A DNA stretch of 64,000 nucleotides from Phaenicophaeus curvirostris. Lineage: Eukaryota > Chordata > Aves > Cuculiformes > Cuculidae. A program made the translations under genes and the position numbers. The notes under the pieces were generated by a model. It was not told where the DNA came from. It worked only from the letters and a program-made list of their open reading frames with translations, and ran no database searches. Location of the stretch: assembly GCF_032191515.1 (NCBI RefSeq), contig NC_091392.1, positions 102,991,571 through 103,055,570 of the forward strand, read 5' to 3'. Each line of letters begins with the position of its first letter. Positions within the stretch are counted from its first letter, which is position 1. Shown in pieces: positions 22,311 to 34,800 of the stretch.

Positions 22311-25300
22311 AAAAAGTGTGTGTGTGTAGCCTGCCAACTTGCCTACATTTATCAGGGAAAAGCAAAGTAAGTTTTCCACTGTGCCTTGATCTGTCTTGCA
22401 GAAGGGGTGGAATCTCAGGCATGTTTTCTAGGATGGCTGTGAGTTTCACAGGCCTGTGTTACATAAACATGAAGTGTTCTACTTGTTAAGCACCCAAAAC
22501 TAGGTAATGATTAGCATTATTTATGTGTTTTTCTATATCCCAGGTTCAAAGTCACTTGAGTATGTTTATAGATCCTCCTTGCTGGTTTTCCGTTATATTC
22601 CCAAACTGAAATATCTGTGATTAGCTTACTGCGACTTTTATCTTTACTTCAGCCAGCCACCTTTGTACTAAGAAGCTAACATCTGGTATTAAACTTCAGC
22701 AGTTTAGTGGCCTGCTTGTAATACAGCACTCATGAGGAGTTTATGGTTTTAAGTTGGAGCTGTTGCAGGAGAGAAAGCTTCTTATGCATTAACTTTGTTT
22801 CATCGTTTGTGTTGGACGAGGTAGTTTGGATTGATCTCATAAGTTAATCATGGCAATCTGATACACAGATCAAAACTCTTGTTTGGATTCATTACTCTAC
22901 CCTAAATTCTCAAAATATACAGACAATTATGAATTTGGACTGAAATGAATGAAACCTAGAACTGGGAAGAAGACAATGATTACTGCCTACCTTCCTAGTT
23001 GATTTTCCATTCCCCTTAAAACATGTATTTTTCAGAACTGCTTTGTCCTTGAAAGGACTCACCACGTAGAGAGGTCAAAATGTTAACTTAAGTTCAGCTC
23101 TTTCTGGCATTCCCACAGCTTACTCAAATTGAGCTCCCTGCTGTCATCACTATATTACTTCTGGGACCTGAGCTAGCTTATTTAAATGTAGCCTGGGACC
23201 TTGACTTTACATTGCTGTCTGCTATTCTTTCACTGTCTGCTGTCTTTATTTCATAGGGCTGCTTTTCTGGTGAGATTTCGTGGTGTTTAATCCTATTGTA
23301 GACATTTAAAAAGTCATAATATGGCTTGTAAATGAAATGGGCTTCTAATTCCTGTTTTTTTAAGAAATATTCCATTATTAAGGTTTTTATCTCCTGTGGT
23401 TATTGAAAGACTGTGCAGAGGGGTTTTTAAACATTACAAGAAAAAGTTGGGCAAGGTTTAGCAGGAAAGTTTGAATCATCTAGTATTTCAAAGGAATTAA
23501 GTACAGCAAAAAAAAGGATGGTCTGAGGTCAGTAGTAGCTTATGAAGGTATTCAGTCAGTGTCAAGTCTGGCTTTCAGCTCTGGTTTGAAATATTTAACC
23601 TTTCTATTATTGCAGAAATTCCAATCAATCTATGTTACACTCACCTTGTAAGAAATAAGTTGAAACCCCTTCGTCAGCATTTGCAGAACAGTCCTTTTTG
23701 CTAATTCGGAAAGACTGACAGAATTTTGATACTAGAAATAAACCAGCTAGTCTATCCTCCTAAAAAAAAGCCTAGAAGCATGTATGATATATATGACTGC
23801 AATAATAACATGTTCAAAATTCATAAAAGCATATTTTTCTACATTTTTTGAAACATAAGGAAGATCTAGAGTAAAACTGCTCCCTTCTAGGCCAGTGGTA
23901 TAAAATCCTTGTTCTGATAGTTGGTAACATAAGCATTCATGTAAATAAAAAGCATAAGCCATATTTCAATATTACAATGTCAAAGTAAGAAATTCCATTA
24001 AAGGGCCACAGAGCACTCAGGTTGAGCATTAAAATTTACTAATTAATTGAATTCTATGAAACTGAAGAATTAGGTGATCTGAGTTGTCTTCTGCTGAAGC
24101 CCTTGTATTCCTATTTTAAACTTTAATATATGTCTTCAGTCTAATAGAGGTACATCATGTTGCATTCCCCAATTATAAAAGATTAGTTTGCAGACTTTTC
24201 TGTGCAGAATTCTTCATTCTCATCTCATGGATATATCTATTTGCTCTATCTTGCTTATTTTTTCCTACAGAAAGTTTTTTTTTCAACTATTTATGTAAGC
24301 AAGTAAAACATGCAGGAGTAGCATGTTGTTATACTTCTGCAATTATCTTTTAATTTCTTCTTTTCCTGTTCAGTTCCAACCATACAGCAAACTTCTCAAT
24401 CATTTGAAAAGTTTATTTCAATCTTCAGTACTGATAAAACAATGAACTTGACTATATGAATGATAGTTTTGATTGGTAAGACATGTATTTTCACTAGCCT
24501 CATCATCTGAATTGCAGTTTTCCAGGCTTCCAGGTGAACCAAATTCTTGTTTGTTTAGCCTGAGACAAATGGTTCAGGGTTCTTATTTCAAGTAAAGGTT
24601 GGCTGAAAGGACTTTGGTCTTGTTGGTACACACTTAACATTTTGGCGCACAAATTTGAAAATGGAACCTTTTTTGTCACATCCTGTGAAAACTAAACTCA
24701 AATGTGTTCTAGCTGTGTAAGCCCAGGAAATCTTGTATCAGTGACTGATGTTGCATACAACATTTTGATGTAACTGGCAAAAAAATCTTTCAACATCCTT
24801 ATCTTGGAAATGATGAGCAAAACTTTCCCTGTGATCATTGCACCTGATGAATAGGAGTTGGACTTCGGTAAAGTGATCAGCGAGGTTATCCAATCCTTTG
24901 TTCTCTTAGGGTGATATCAAATACATTTCTAGGAGGGAGCTGTTGAACAGAAGAGCCAGTCTGGTGAAAACAATGTGGGAAAAGAGACAGAGGATAGTTG
25001 TATTAAGAAATTATGGAAATACAGAGATTCTGCTGGGGAATTTGACCTGCTATGGGAAAAAAACAGTGTGGGATAAGGGCAGGAAGAAGAGGAAAAAGAA
25101 CAGGGAGGGACTGGTGCAGAGTGATTGTTACTATAGGCACAATAATACTAAGAGCCTGAAAACAAACGTGGGAAGTCTGAGTCTCATGCTCCACTACCTC
25201 ATGCATTTCTCTATTACATCATATAATGGGATCTCTGTCTCTGCCTCCTTCCAACTACAAGTTAATGTAAAACTCCTAAAAAAGAAACTCCTAAAAGGAA

Positions 25301-28300
25301 GGAATTGCTGTCTCGCTATTCATATTGGAATGACACCAGAGACCTACGAGATGCTATTCAGGAGTTAGGAAGCACTCCTGAATTGCATACTTCGATTCTG
25401 AGGCTACGTAGCTCCTCACAATAAAGGGCAAAAAGAGGATTAGCCAATGAAATGTGACACAATTGATTATAATAAAAGAACATGAAAGCCATACAGTTAA
25501 ATGATTATGTTATCGAGGATTCATCACCAGTATTCAAGATAAATGAATGAACATTTTCTGTCAGATGAGTATATTCACACTCACAGCCTGTTTGCTTCAT
25601 ATTATTGACCTGATTATTATAACGTGAGATAGAATTTTGTGCTAGCATCTTTATGTCCATACTGCCAAAATGCTCTTCTGCAGACATACTACTATATACT
25701 GTATTAGTCTGTGTGTATACAAGAACTCTTTTTGCACATATAGTATTGTCTTTGTTTTAAAATGATTTGGCATATCTGATAGTAGCATATGTCTGCATGT
25801 TAATAAATTCAGCCCCTCTCATACTTTTAATCTTCCTTCCTTTAGTATTCTTGGAATCCATTGACTAATTTTTCAGGATGTTAAAAAAAAGGGAATTCAG
25901 GGTGATGTGAAATTCCTATGATAATCACGTAATGTAGAGAAACACCTACATTAGTTTTCCCAGACATTTATTGCCCATCAGCACATGGTGTAAGAATCAA
26001 CAACAATGCCTCCTGGGGTTTGGACATATACAGATTGAGGGCATAGAGGGCAGAGGAGAAAGAAAGCAAAAGAAATGCAGAAAGGTGTAGAGGGACTGGA
26101 GGAGAAATGCAATCACTGCTGAAAGGGTTTTGAAGAGTATTTCATAAATATCTGGAATACTCATGGTGGAAGAATGCAAGAGAAGAGGGCCGTGCTTTGT
26201 TAAATTTACTGCCTATGGAACAATTTCTTTCTCTATGATAGTCTCCTGTCTTTGAGTGCGTGGTGCTTCTGAACAGCGGTCAGGGTAGTATCATAAAGAA
26301 CTACTGGTTTTATATTGCCTGTCTTGTTTGCTGTGCAGCCACCGAGAACTGAAGTCCATCCATGCCTCCGCACAGGCTTCTTAAGTGCTGCTACACAAGA
26401 GTCTTCAAACAAGCTGCCAACAGGTGGACATTAATAGCCAACACATTGTTTCATGAGTTGTAGAATTTGATTCCCAGGACCACATTTTCCAGCAGGTCTG
26501 AGCATTCACCATTAGAATTAGACAGAACTGCATTTTTCACCACATAAGATTATTAACGTGTGAAATATTCTTAAAGAAACAAGACATACAATATCTCAGT
26601 TTATTTGTATAGTATTGGTGGAAACAACAATGCATATGCTGTTATTTATCTTGCAGTAGTTCATCCTATAATTATTCAAACAGAGAATCTAGGTAAAGTG
26701 TTCTATATCTGTCTTGCCACATGTTTGTTTTCTTTACGGGAAAACCAAAGCCTAGGGTAAAGGCCCTCGGTGCTTGCCTGAAGTACGAGTCAGCCTGAGG
26801 ATGTCCTGCTAGCCCCACTAATTAAGGTGTAGCATGGAAGCCTTCGTCAGATTTTAAATGTGAGACGTTTTCCATTGTCGGCTGATTAGAGGCCTAAGGA
26901 TGATATATTGCAGGAAAAGTACTTTTCTCAAGCTGTTCTGACAGAAGCTGCAAATGATACAGATTTGTAGCTCTAGTGCACAAAGGGGAATTATTTGGGG
27001 TTCATTAGTATTTTTAAAAGCAAATGAAGCTATGGGAAATCGTGATATATTTCATGACGTTGTTTGGAGAAAGTACTGTCACAAATAAGGGATTCTGAGA
27101 CCTTTGTGAAGTCATCAGTATCCTCAAATGCTCTTGGAAGGGACTTTGAAGTGGCCCTACTGAGAAAACTCTAAGCCTGAGTCACAAGCTTAGGCAGCTG
27201 GGCCAGAGCATCTCAGGTCTCAGAAGGGGAAAAAGAGTCATATCTATAGCTTTAACTCTAGGGACAGTTCCTGAAGGCTTACTGGTCTTACGAAACATAA
27301 AAGCTCAACCATGTAAAGCCCAAGGAAATAAATTCGGGAGTTATGAGGGTCTGAATTCATTCCAGCTTATGTTAAGTGGAGGCACCAGAGGTAAAGGACC
27401 AATGCAGCCAAGGTTGAAGTGGACTGAATTATTCCTTTGTTACCAATGTCCCAATATTTACTAAAGAAGGAACTAGTAATGATATCTGGTGAGTGCTTGT
27501 TGTTGGATCAAATATATTAAGTAATTTTTTCTCATCTAGATGCTGATGAGCCTTCTTAGCAAATAATCCAGCTACACTCTCCAGGCCTATAACTGCATCA
27601 TCATTTCCTGTTGAGACAGGAAACTTTTACACTATTTAAGAAATAGTACCAATATTGTGAAGCAGACTTGGCATCACTCGCTCTGGTATGGATACAGCAG
27701 GTTTTTTCATGCTTCTTGTATTCCTAAGCTTCTTCTGTAGCTGGGCTCTGAGGACAATTCTGGATCATCCTATAATATTTTTTTTTTCCACAGAATGTAT
27801 ATGTAGTGAAAGTATGTTTAAATCACAAACTATTTCTATTTGTGAGTATTTTTTTCCTCTGCTTGGGATTTAAAAAAATAAATGCTTAAGAGTGTAGTCT
27901 AGGGGAACAACATAGGAACCACCAGAGGAAGTAATTTATTACCAGGCCTTGCTTTGAATAATAAATAAAACACTGGTTCACAGTTTTAAAGATGACAACA
28001 AAATGAAATATTGTAGATAGGTAGTGTGACCAACATTCAACCTATGCTCTGAAAGAGTTCATACCATGTGAATAAACTTTACTACATAAAGAGAAGAAAA
28101 GAATAGGAAAAAATGAAGATATTTCATGTAATTATTTTACTGACATTTGCCAAATGTTAAGTTTCACTTTAAAATTTGTTCTTTAGATAAAAACACACCA
28201 CAATCCCAGTTATTCTAATTCTGCAGAAAGCCAACAAAATAATCAGTGTACTTTGAGGTAAAAATCAACTTCTGTTTTGAAAGTTGCTTGACATTTTCTG

Positions 28301-30979
28301 TTACAAAATACTATGATAATAAAATTGTAAAATAATAAATAAGTGGGAACAAAAATGAGTATGAAAGTGCAACCTTCTTCAGGTTAAGTTTGCATAATTT
28401 GATTGCTTCTACCAAAACTATTAAAAAAATTAAATGCCTGAGGGTATGGTTCCATACATTTCAACAAGTTTTTGTCCCACCTACTTGTTTCTGCATGAAC
28501 TTCAATTATACCAGTAAAATTATTTGTGGTGTTAAGAGGTTAACCAGATCAATAATTTGATTAGTTTACATGGCAGCCCCACAACTGATTGCATCTTCAT
28601 AACTAATGGCTTTGGAAGGACAGGCTGGAGAGCAGGATATGGCTTTTCTCAGAAGCAGTATTCTTTGTAAGGAACTATTTGAACATAGTGTATGTGAGAT
28701 ATGCAGCTTGTCAGAGCTTTCTTGGCAGAGGACAGGGGAACAGAACACTGCAGAAGTAACAAAAAAACTTTTGCTGTTAGATTATATTCATTTGCACTTG
28801 TAATAATTTGGTGGTAGGGGTTCTGTATCATAGTTAGAAAAGATAATCAGACTCCTTTTCAAATGACATTTTAAATTCTGGTTTGTGCTGCAGATTTTTT
28901 AATCACAATGATGTTTTAAAGTTGCAAGAAATATACATAAAAATAGGTTTGGGTATGCCTAATCACATCAAGACTGTTGCTTCAGGGAAGAATTTTAAAA
29001 AAAGGTATGAAAAAAAGTTTTATAATAATTACGCGTAACATAACTAATTTAAAACTGTTTAATTGAACTAATTTAAATTTAAATTGAGTAAGAATGCATA
29101 GAAAGTACCTGATTTTGCACGCTGCTAGGAATTCAAATGTACATCTATTCATTTCATAAGTATGAAAGTATTCCAGCTTTACAAGCATATTCCAGCTTTA
29201 CAAGCATATCCCAGTTCCCTAATTTATAGGAGATGCAGATAGAATTGTATAATTTTACATATGGGTATTTTATTTCCACAACATTGTTTCATGTCTTGAT
29301 ACCATGCTTTTTTAATTTTTCTACTACACACACATAAAAACTTGAAAATCTTTAGGTCTTCTTAAATTATCAAAATTACTCATGATTTCTCACATAAATT
29401 ATCAACAGACCATGATATTTGTAAAATCCAGAAAGGCTCGCTGAAGTGAAATGGAATGTAGAAATCTAACGTTTTCCCTACTTGTTCTTAAAAATATTTG
29501 GTGTCCTTTGGAGTCTGAAAAAATTCAGGGACTTACACCTGGAATTATTATGGGACCAACAAAGGTCACAGTCTTTTACAATTAATTGTTACTCATAAAC
29601 TGATCTTGTCTTCTGAGTAATGACTGAACATGCTGATGTTATTTTTATTGCTCCTGCAGTTTTATGGACTTCATGAATTATAGATTTAGTTATCACTCAA
29701 TGTTGCAAGCATCATTAAAATATATGTTATTATTGCTGTGGTTTTGATACTGTTTATTACACAGTCTTCTGCATGAATGATTTTATTTCTCTATTATTAA
29801 AAGCCTGTTTAATCTGCACATGCAAGAGTCATTGTCCCAGCATGTTTCAGATGTAATCTCCCTGTTAGGGCTGTAATTCAATGTAGTTGTTTGCCATAGC
29901 AATGAGTATCCATACATAAGGATAATAATTGCCAAATTACTTACTGATTTCTGAAAATTATGTTGCATAATTGAGTTAGAAAATTTTAAACTGTCATTTG
30001 AGTAGGGGTGCTATGTCCCAGTTTACTTGCTGATAACAAAAAGGAGATGGATGGTTTTCAGTACTGGCAACCTGCCCTCTTTTAGGTTTCAGTCGCTATT
30101 TTTCTGTAATGGTTTGGGGGTCTGAGTTTTGCTTTTAGGGTACTGAATTGTGCTTCTGCAGAGCTGTTATTAACAGACTAAGACTGAAATTTATACAGCT
30201 GCAGAAAGTCCATTGAGTAATATCTAATTTTTATTATGGGCTGAGTAGATTTTGGATGAGTTTCTCTTCTGTGTGAGAATGTGAATGACTGTGTCCAAGT
30301 CTTCCACGCAGCATGCACTGAAAGGAAAAGCACGTTACTTGTACTGTGGAGCCCTATTCTCCAAACTTAGCAGGGACAAAGAGAGGGCAAAATAAATACA
30401 ATCTGGGGATTACTATTTAGGGAAGAGGAAAATTGCTAGATGAATAGCTGAGAGGATTTTATGAAACACATCAGTGAAATTAATTAAAGAAATAAAATAG
30501 CAGAGAGGAGAGAGAATAAATTATGGAAGTCCTACAACCTTTATCTTTATATCAGTACTTGTGGCACATATTCACTAGTTGTTAACGAGAAAGTATAGAG
30601 GCCAGTGAGCAGCTGTAGCCCAAAGGCAAGAGAAAAGGAAAAAGGAGCCCAAGGAATAATACATTTACTTTCTAAATGAAAAACAGAAGTGAAAAGAACA
30701 TTAACTAAAGGATTCAGCTCTGTGTGGTGACATGTCTGGTGACATGAATTAGCCTCCCATGTGCCACTCAGGGAGAGTTTTCAGTGCTCACAGTGCAATT
30801 CAAACATGTCAGACAGCCATTGAGTCTTTCTCAGAAGTCTCTAAAGTCACTGTATCTTTTCAATACTTTTATATCAAAAAGTATCTGTAGCTCAGGCAAC
30901 TACTCTACTTCCAGGTAACTGTGCAAGAAAATGTAGTTCTAAATGGATTCCTTAGGAAACAATTTTATTACTGAGTTTA
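22311..30979. other. Intron, mostly unrecognised
   Basis: No exon or RNA gene recognised. A 19-bp unit is duplicated in tandem at 29170-29207 (ATTCCAGCTTTACAAGCAT twice). The longest frame in the window (24943-25368, +) lies here and has no recognisable domain or splice context. Confidence 0.45.
29170..29207. repeat. 19-bp tandem duplication
   Basis: ATTCCAGCTTTACAAGCAT occurs twice in a row with no differences. Confidence 0.85.
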
Positions 30980-31001
30980 TCTGAATTCATATGAATTCAG
31001 A
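30980..31001. repeat. 22-bp perfect palindrome
   Basis: The sequence centred between 30990 and 30991 (half-site TCTGAATTCAT) reads the same on both strands over 22 bases, with no spacer. It contains two EcoRI-type GAATTC cores and a central CATATG. Confidence 0.9.
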
Positions 31002-31295
31002 ATAGTCAGTTGTGTACTGTTCCAGTTAGAGCAGTGATAAGGAGTAGAGGAGTTTAAAAAACGTTATAAAGAACAAGGTGTTAATATTTACCGTTGAAGC
31101 TACACAACTGTACATAAGCCCAGCTCCAGGGGAAACAAGATGACAAATGGATATTACTATACTTCATCCCTGTAAAAGAAGACCTGCAAATTTTGTACCA
31201 GGGTTGGACATAGTAAGTCTCATCTCAAAATCAAGGGCAAACTGGTAAATGGATTGGTTGCAAGAAAGTCAAATGTAATTTCAGAATACATCTCA

Positions 31296-31380
31296 TCTTA
31301 TCTTATCTTATCTTATCTTATCTTATCTTATCTTATCTTATCTTATCTTATCTTATCTTATCTTATCTTATCTTATCTTG
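31296..31380. repeat. Pentanucleotide microsatellite (TCTTA)17
   Basis: Sixteen perfect TCTTA units followed by one TCTTG, preceded by an imperfect TCTCA unit. Confidence 0.97.
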
Positions 31381-31807
31381 CTATGTTATTTGTCAAGTAA
31401 CAGATTGTGATTTATGTGTAATACAGTTTCAAATAAATTCTGGAGGAAGGTAGACAATGATCTGATAGCTACCTGCTTTGCAGGAAAATATATATTAGTG
31501 TGTTTCTAATGTAGAATGCTATGAGATAAGGATTAAGTTTCCTTTTGCTAGGAATTCTGAATGTTAGGGGATTTATTCTTATTTGAAACAAATATTTATA
31601 ATTTTGAACTACAGTTGCTTTTCTTCATGCCGTTCACAAGCAGTTTAGCAAGAATCCTTGACAGATTAAGAGTAAGAATAAGTAGTCTCTGTGCGTGAAT
31701 GTGTAACAGATGTAAAAGTAATTAGTCTGTGTATTACCATGTATGTATATTGGTAATGAAATAATATATATGCATGCAGTTTTCCATTTGGAGAATAGAT
31801 GGAGAAT

Positions 31808-32322
31808 AGATTTGCACCTCAAATACTGTGTTCAGTTCTGGGCCCCTCACTACAAGAAGGATGTTGAGGCTCTGGACCGTGCCCAGAGAAAAGCAATGAA
31901 GCTGTTGAAGGGTCTGGAGAATAAGTGATACGAGGAGTGGCTGAGGGAGCTGGAGTTGTTTAGCCTTGAGAAGAGAAGGCTGAGGGGAGACTTTATTGTT
32001 ACCTACAACTACTTGAAGGGTGATTGTAGAGAGGAGGGAGCTGGCCTCTTTTCCCACGTGTCAGGGGACAGGACAAGGGGGAATGGCCTCAAGCTCCACC
32101 AGGGGAGGTTCAGGCTGGACATCAGAAAGAAATTTTTCACCGAAAGGGTCATTTGGCACTGGCAGAGGCTGCCCAGGGAGATGGTTGAGTCACCATCCCT
32201 GGAGGTGTTTAAAAGACGGGTGGATGAGGTGCTCAGGGACATGGTTTAGTGGTTGATAGGAATGATTGGACTTGATGATCCTGGAGGTCTTTTTCAACCT
32301 AGTGGTTCTGTAATTCTGTAAT
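31808..32322 (+). mobile_element. CR1 LINE, 5'-truncated, C-terminal ORF2 plus 3' tail
   Basis: Readable from CVQFWAPHYKKD-type sequence at about 31827 through RRLRGDFI, RFRLDIRKKFFTE and PSLEVFKRRVDEV to the natural TAG at 32247-32249, all in one frame with a single premature TGA at 31926-31928. Then a 3'UTR (GGAATGATTGGACTTGATGA) and a tail ending TCTGTAATTCTGTAATG near 32322. Same subfamily as 40858-41300, opposite strand. The low number of lesions suggests a young copy. Confidence 0.93.
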
Positions 32323-32918
32323 GTTCACTGGAGGAAAGTCCCCAGATATGTGAAATGCCCCATCCATCATAGGTTAAAATGCCTCATTTTATATTATATT
32401 CTCTAAATGAACCATTTCTTTACTTCTCCTTAATTTATGGATCTTTCTTTCACGTGCACTGATACTACCATTATATTCCGTTTTGCAGCATTTTCTATTC
32501 TTTGAAGATCTCTTTACCTAGATTAGATTGTATTTGAAAAAAAAAACAAACCTAAATATGTAGGCATAACACAAAACTCATATTGACTACAGTAAAAATT
32601 GTCCATTTTTAACCACATAAAAGCCACTTCTGACAAAGAAGTCAGAGAAGAGAGTAAGTAATTTCTTAATTTTCTCTGAAGTAATACAAAATGAGTTGAT
32701 CCAGTACAGTGGTCAAAGATACACAAGACCACTGCTCTGATTTCTGAGTTCTGATCTGCTCTTTTCAGATCACTGAAAAGATCACCAGTGCATATGGCCA
32801 TAGGTGTCTTCCAGGATTTTTCCACATGTAGAAGATGAATTACGTTGGAATTAATACAATTTCATGTTAGGTTAAACCTTCTGAAATTCAGCAATGTATT
32901 GGAAGTTCATAAACAAGC
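32323..32918. other. Intron, nothing recognised
   Basis: AT-rich, no gene seen. A minus-strand frame of 100 codons (32523-32825) has no recognisable domain. Confidence 0.5.
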
Positions 32919-33008
32919 AAACCTCTTTTATCCTACGTAACAAACACCTTTATCCTACGTAACAAACATCTTTATCCTACGTAACAAACCTCTTTTATCC
33001 TACATAAC
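32919..33008. repeat. Four-copy 22/23-bp minisatellite
   Basis: Units at 32919-32941, 32942-32963, 32964-32985 and 32986-33008, each of the form AAACNTCTTT(T)ATCCTACGTAAC. The outer units are 23 bp and the inner two 22 bp. Three carry the palindrome TACGTA; the last has TACATA. Confidence 0.95.
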
Positions 33009-34438
33009 AATCAATATTCTCCTAGCCCTCATGTGAAGGAACCAAATCAACAATTAAGAAGACTTATGGGTCAAAAAATTAGCGAAATAAGAATTCATAA
33101 TAAGTACAACTTTATATACAAAGTCGTGCATGCAAAGTCCGCTGTGGGGGCAGTACTGTTCACAATGAAGAGCCTCTCTAAACATGATATTCCATTCCCC
33201 TTAGCTGAGATTCTATGAGATTATACCAAGGATGACTTCCAAGATGGCTCAGTGTTCTACAGCATGACTCAGCAGAACACTGTGTGAGGTTTGAGAACAT
33301 TGTTTCCTGAGCTTTTTACACAAATCACAAGTATATAATTGGAAATTTCCTGATAGACTCTGAAATCAAAAGCAAAGTTCTGAAAAGAACTCATTTGAAA
33401 AGACACTGAGCTACAAAATGAATGTTTTTTGTTTTTATCAAACACAGCATCAAACCAAAATGAGTTCAGATTGGGCAGCTGCCAGATGTAATTGTATATA
33501 TCAGTAGAGAAAGCGCTCTCTGCTCTTACTTCCTTGTAAATGCACCAGCAGATAAAAAAGAGACAGGGAAGAATGAAAAGTCCTCTATCCAGACACTTGC
33601 CAACTGTGGAGGAAGCATAATACAGTGGAAAGGTGTAAAAAAAACTCATTAAGAGAAGGTAGCAATGAATTTCTAGGTAGTAACAAAGTAATATTGATCA
33701 CTCAAGCTAAAAGCAGGAAAGACTTGCATATGGAAAGTAGATATGCGTCAAAAATGTAGTAAATTACTTTTATAGATCTATTTCTAAAATTTTCACTGAT
33801 ATATAATCTGCATAGTTGTTTTAAAAATACATTTTATTACCAGTCTGAGGATTCATAATATGTTCCATTATGGTTCTTGTTAATGCTATCCTGTTTCTCA
33901 CACTCAGGTAACAATCCCAATCTTCATCTAAGCCACCTAACTACTTTGGTTAAAGGTGAGGGAAAATTGGCATATTTGTAAATATTGTCCATTGTACAGC
34001 TTAAAAGTCTTACTCTTGTATTATTTTAGTCTAGTGAATCAGTGTGAAATCACTATATGGAAGGAAATCTCCTTCCAAAACATATTAATGCATTATTCGT
34101 GTTATCTTAATACTCACCTTTTCACTCCAGAAGATATCAAAACTCAGAACAATGACAAGACATTTATAGATAGTCTTTCTGTTTAAATTGAGCCCTATGT
34201 ACTTCAATATGTGTGTTATATAAAGCAGAACACAATATTCAGTATATGTTTTTGAGGAAATTATGGTTGTAACAGGTATGGTTAAAATAGTCTGTGTCAT
34301 TATATGTATGTGTATCCACACACATGTATGCGTGTACTTCTGCGTGCCCAAAAGCTGTGATATTCTTTGCAGAGATTCCAAGTTTATGCCCTAGATGGGA
34401 GCCTGATGATATAACCAGCACATAGACAGTGTTGACAC
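33009..34438. other. Intron, nothing recognised
   Basis: AT-rich with alternating TG/CA stretches near 34300-34345. No gene or repeat family identified. The 126-codon minus-strand frame at 33269-33649 shows no domain. Confidence 0.45.
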
Positions 34439-34510
34439 TCACAGAACACTAGAATAGTTCAGGCTGAAACAGCCTCTTGCTCAAAACAGGACCAGCTACC
34501 AGGTCAGACC
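34439..34510 (-). mobile_element. Old CR1 LINE, 3' part, left of a nested insertion
   Basis: The plus strand reads AATAGTTCAGGCTGAAACAG, CCTCTTGCTCAAAACAGGACC, AGCTACCAGGTC, the 3'UTR of an older CR1 subfamily in minus orientation. It continues at 34592 after the inserted element. Confidence 0.65.
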
Positions 34511-34591
34511 ATAGAATAGAATCATAGAATCATAGAATAACCAGGTTGGAAGAGACCCACCGGATCATCGAGTCCAACCGTTCCTATCAAA
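34511..34591 (-). mobile_element. Young CR1 3' fragment nested in older CR1
   Basis: 81 bp: tail octamers (ATAGAATCATAGAATCATAG), ACCAGGTTGGAAGAGACCC, ACCGGATCATCGAGTCCAAC, CGTTCCTATCAAA. Both sides carry AGACC (34506-34510 and 34592-34596), a candidate 5-bp target-site duplication. The flanks join to a continuous older CR1. Confidence 0.85.
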
Positions 34592-34800
34592 AGACCAGGT
34601 TGCTTGTGTCTGTGTCCAGTTACATTTTGGAAATCTCCAAAGACTGTGTTTGCACAACCTGCCTAGGCAGCATTCTCCAATGCTTGACTGTCCTCATGGG
34701 GAAAAAGTTTTTTCTTCTATCCAGTCTGAACCTCTCTTCTTTCAATCTCTGTGTAATGTTTCTCATCTTCCCACCACTGTGAAGGGCCTGCCTCTTTCTT
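34592..34800 (-). mobile_element. Old CR1 LINE, right part of the split element
   Basis: The plus strand reads AGGTTGCTTGTGTCTGTGTCC, GAAATCTCCAAAGACTG, CAACCTGCCTAGGCAGC, CCTCATGGGGAAAAAGTTTTT and CCAGTCTGAACCTCTC. On the minus strand this is the C-terminal ORF2 region (RFRLDRRKNFF, then LPRQVV). It is the continuation of 34439-34510. Confidence 0.75.

Noticed and set aside
24943..25368. 141-codon plus-strand open frame, the longest in the window
   Set aside because: Lys/Arg-rich with no recognisable domain, no CR1 or retroviral motif, no splice or promoter context. A frame of this size is plausible by chance in 64 kb.
33269..33649. 126-codon minus-strand frame
   Set aside because: Hydrophobic/aromatic composition typical of translated AT-rich intron DNA. 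No domain and no splice context.
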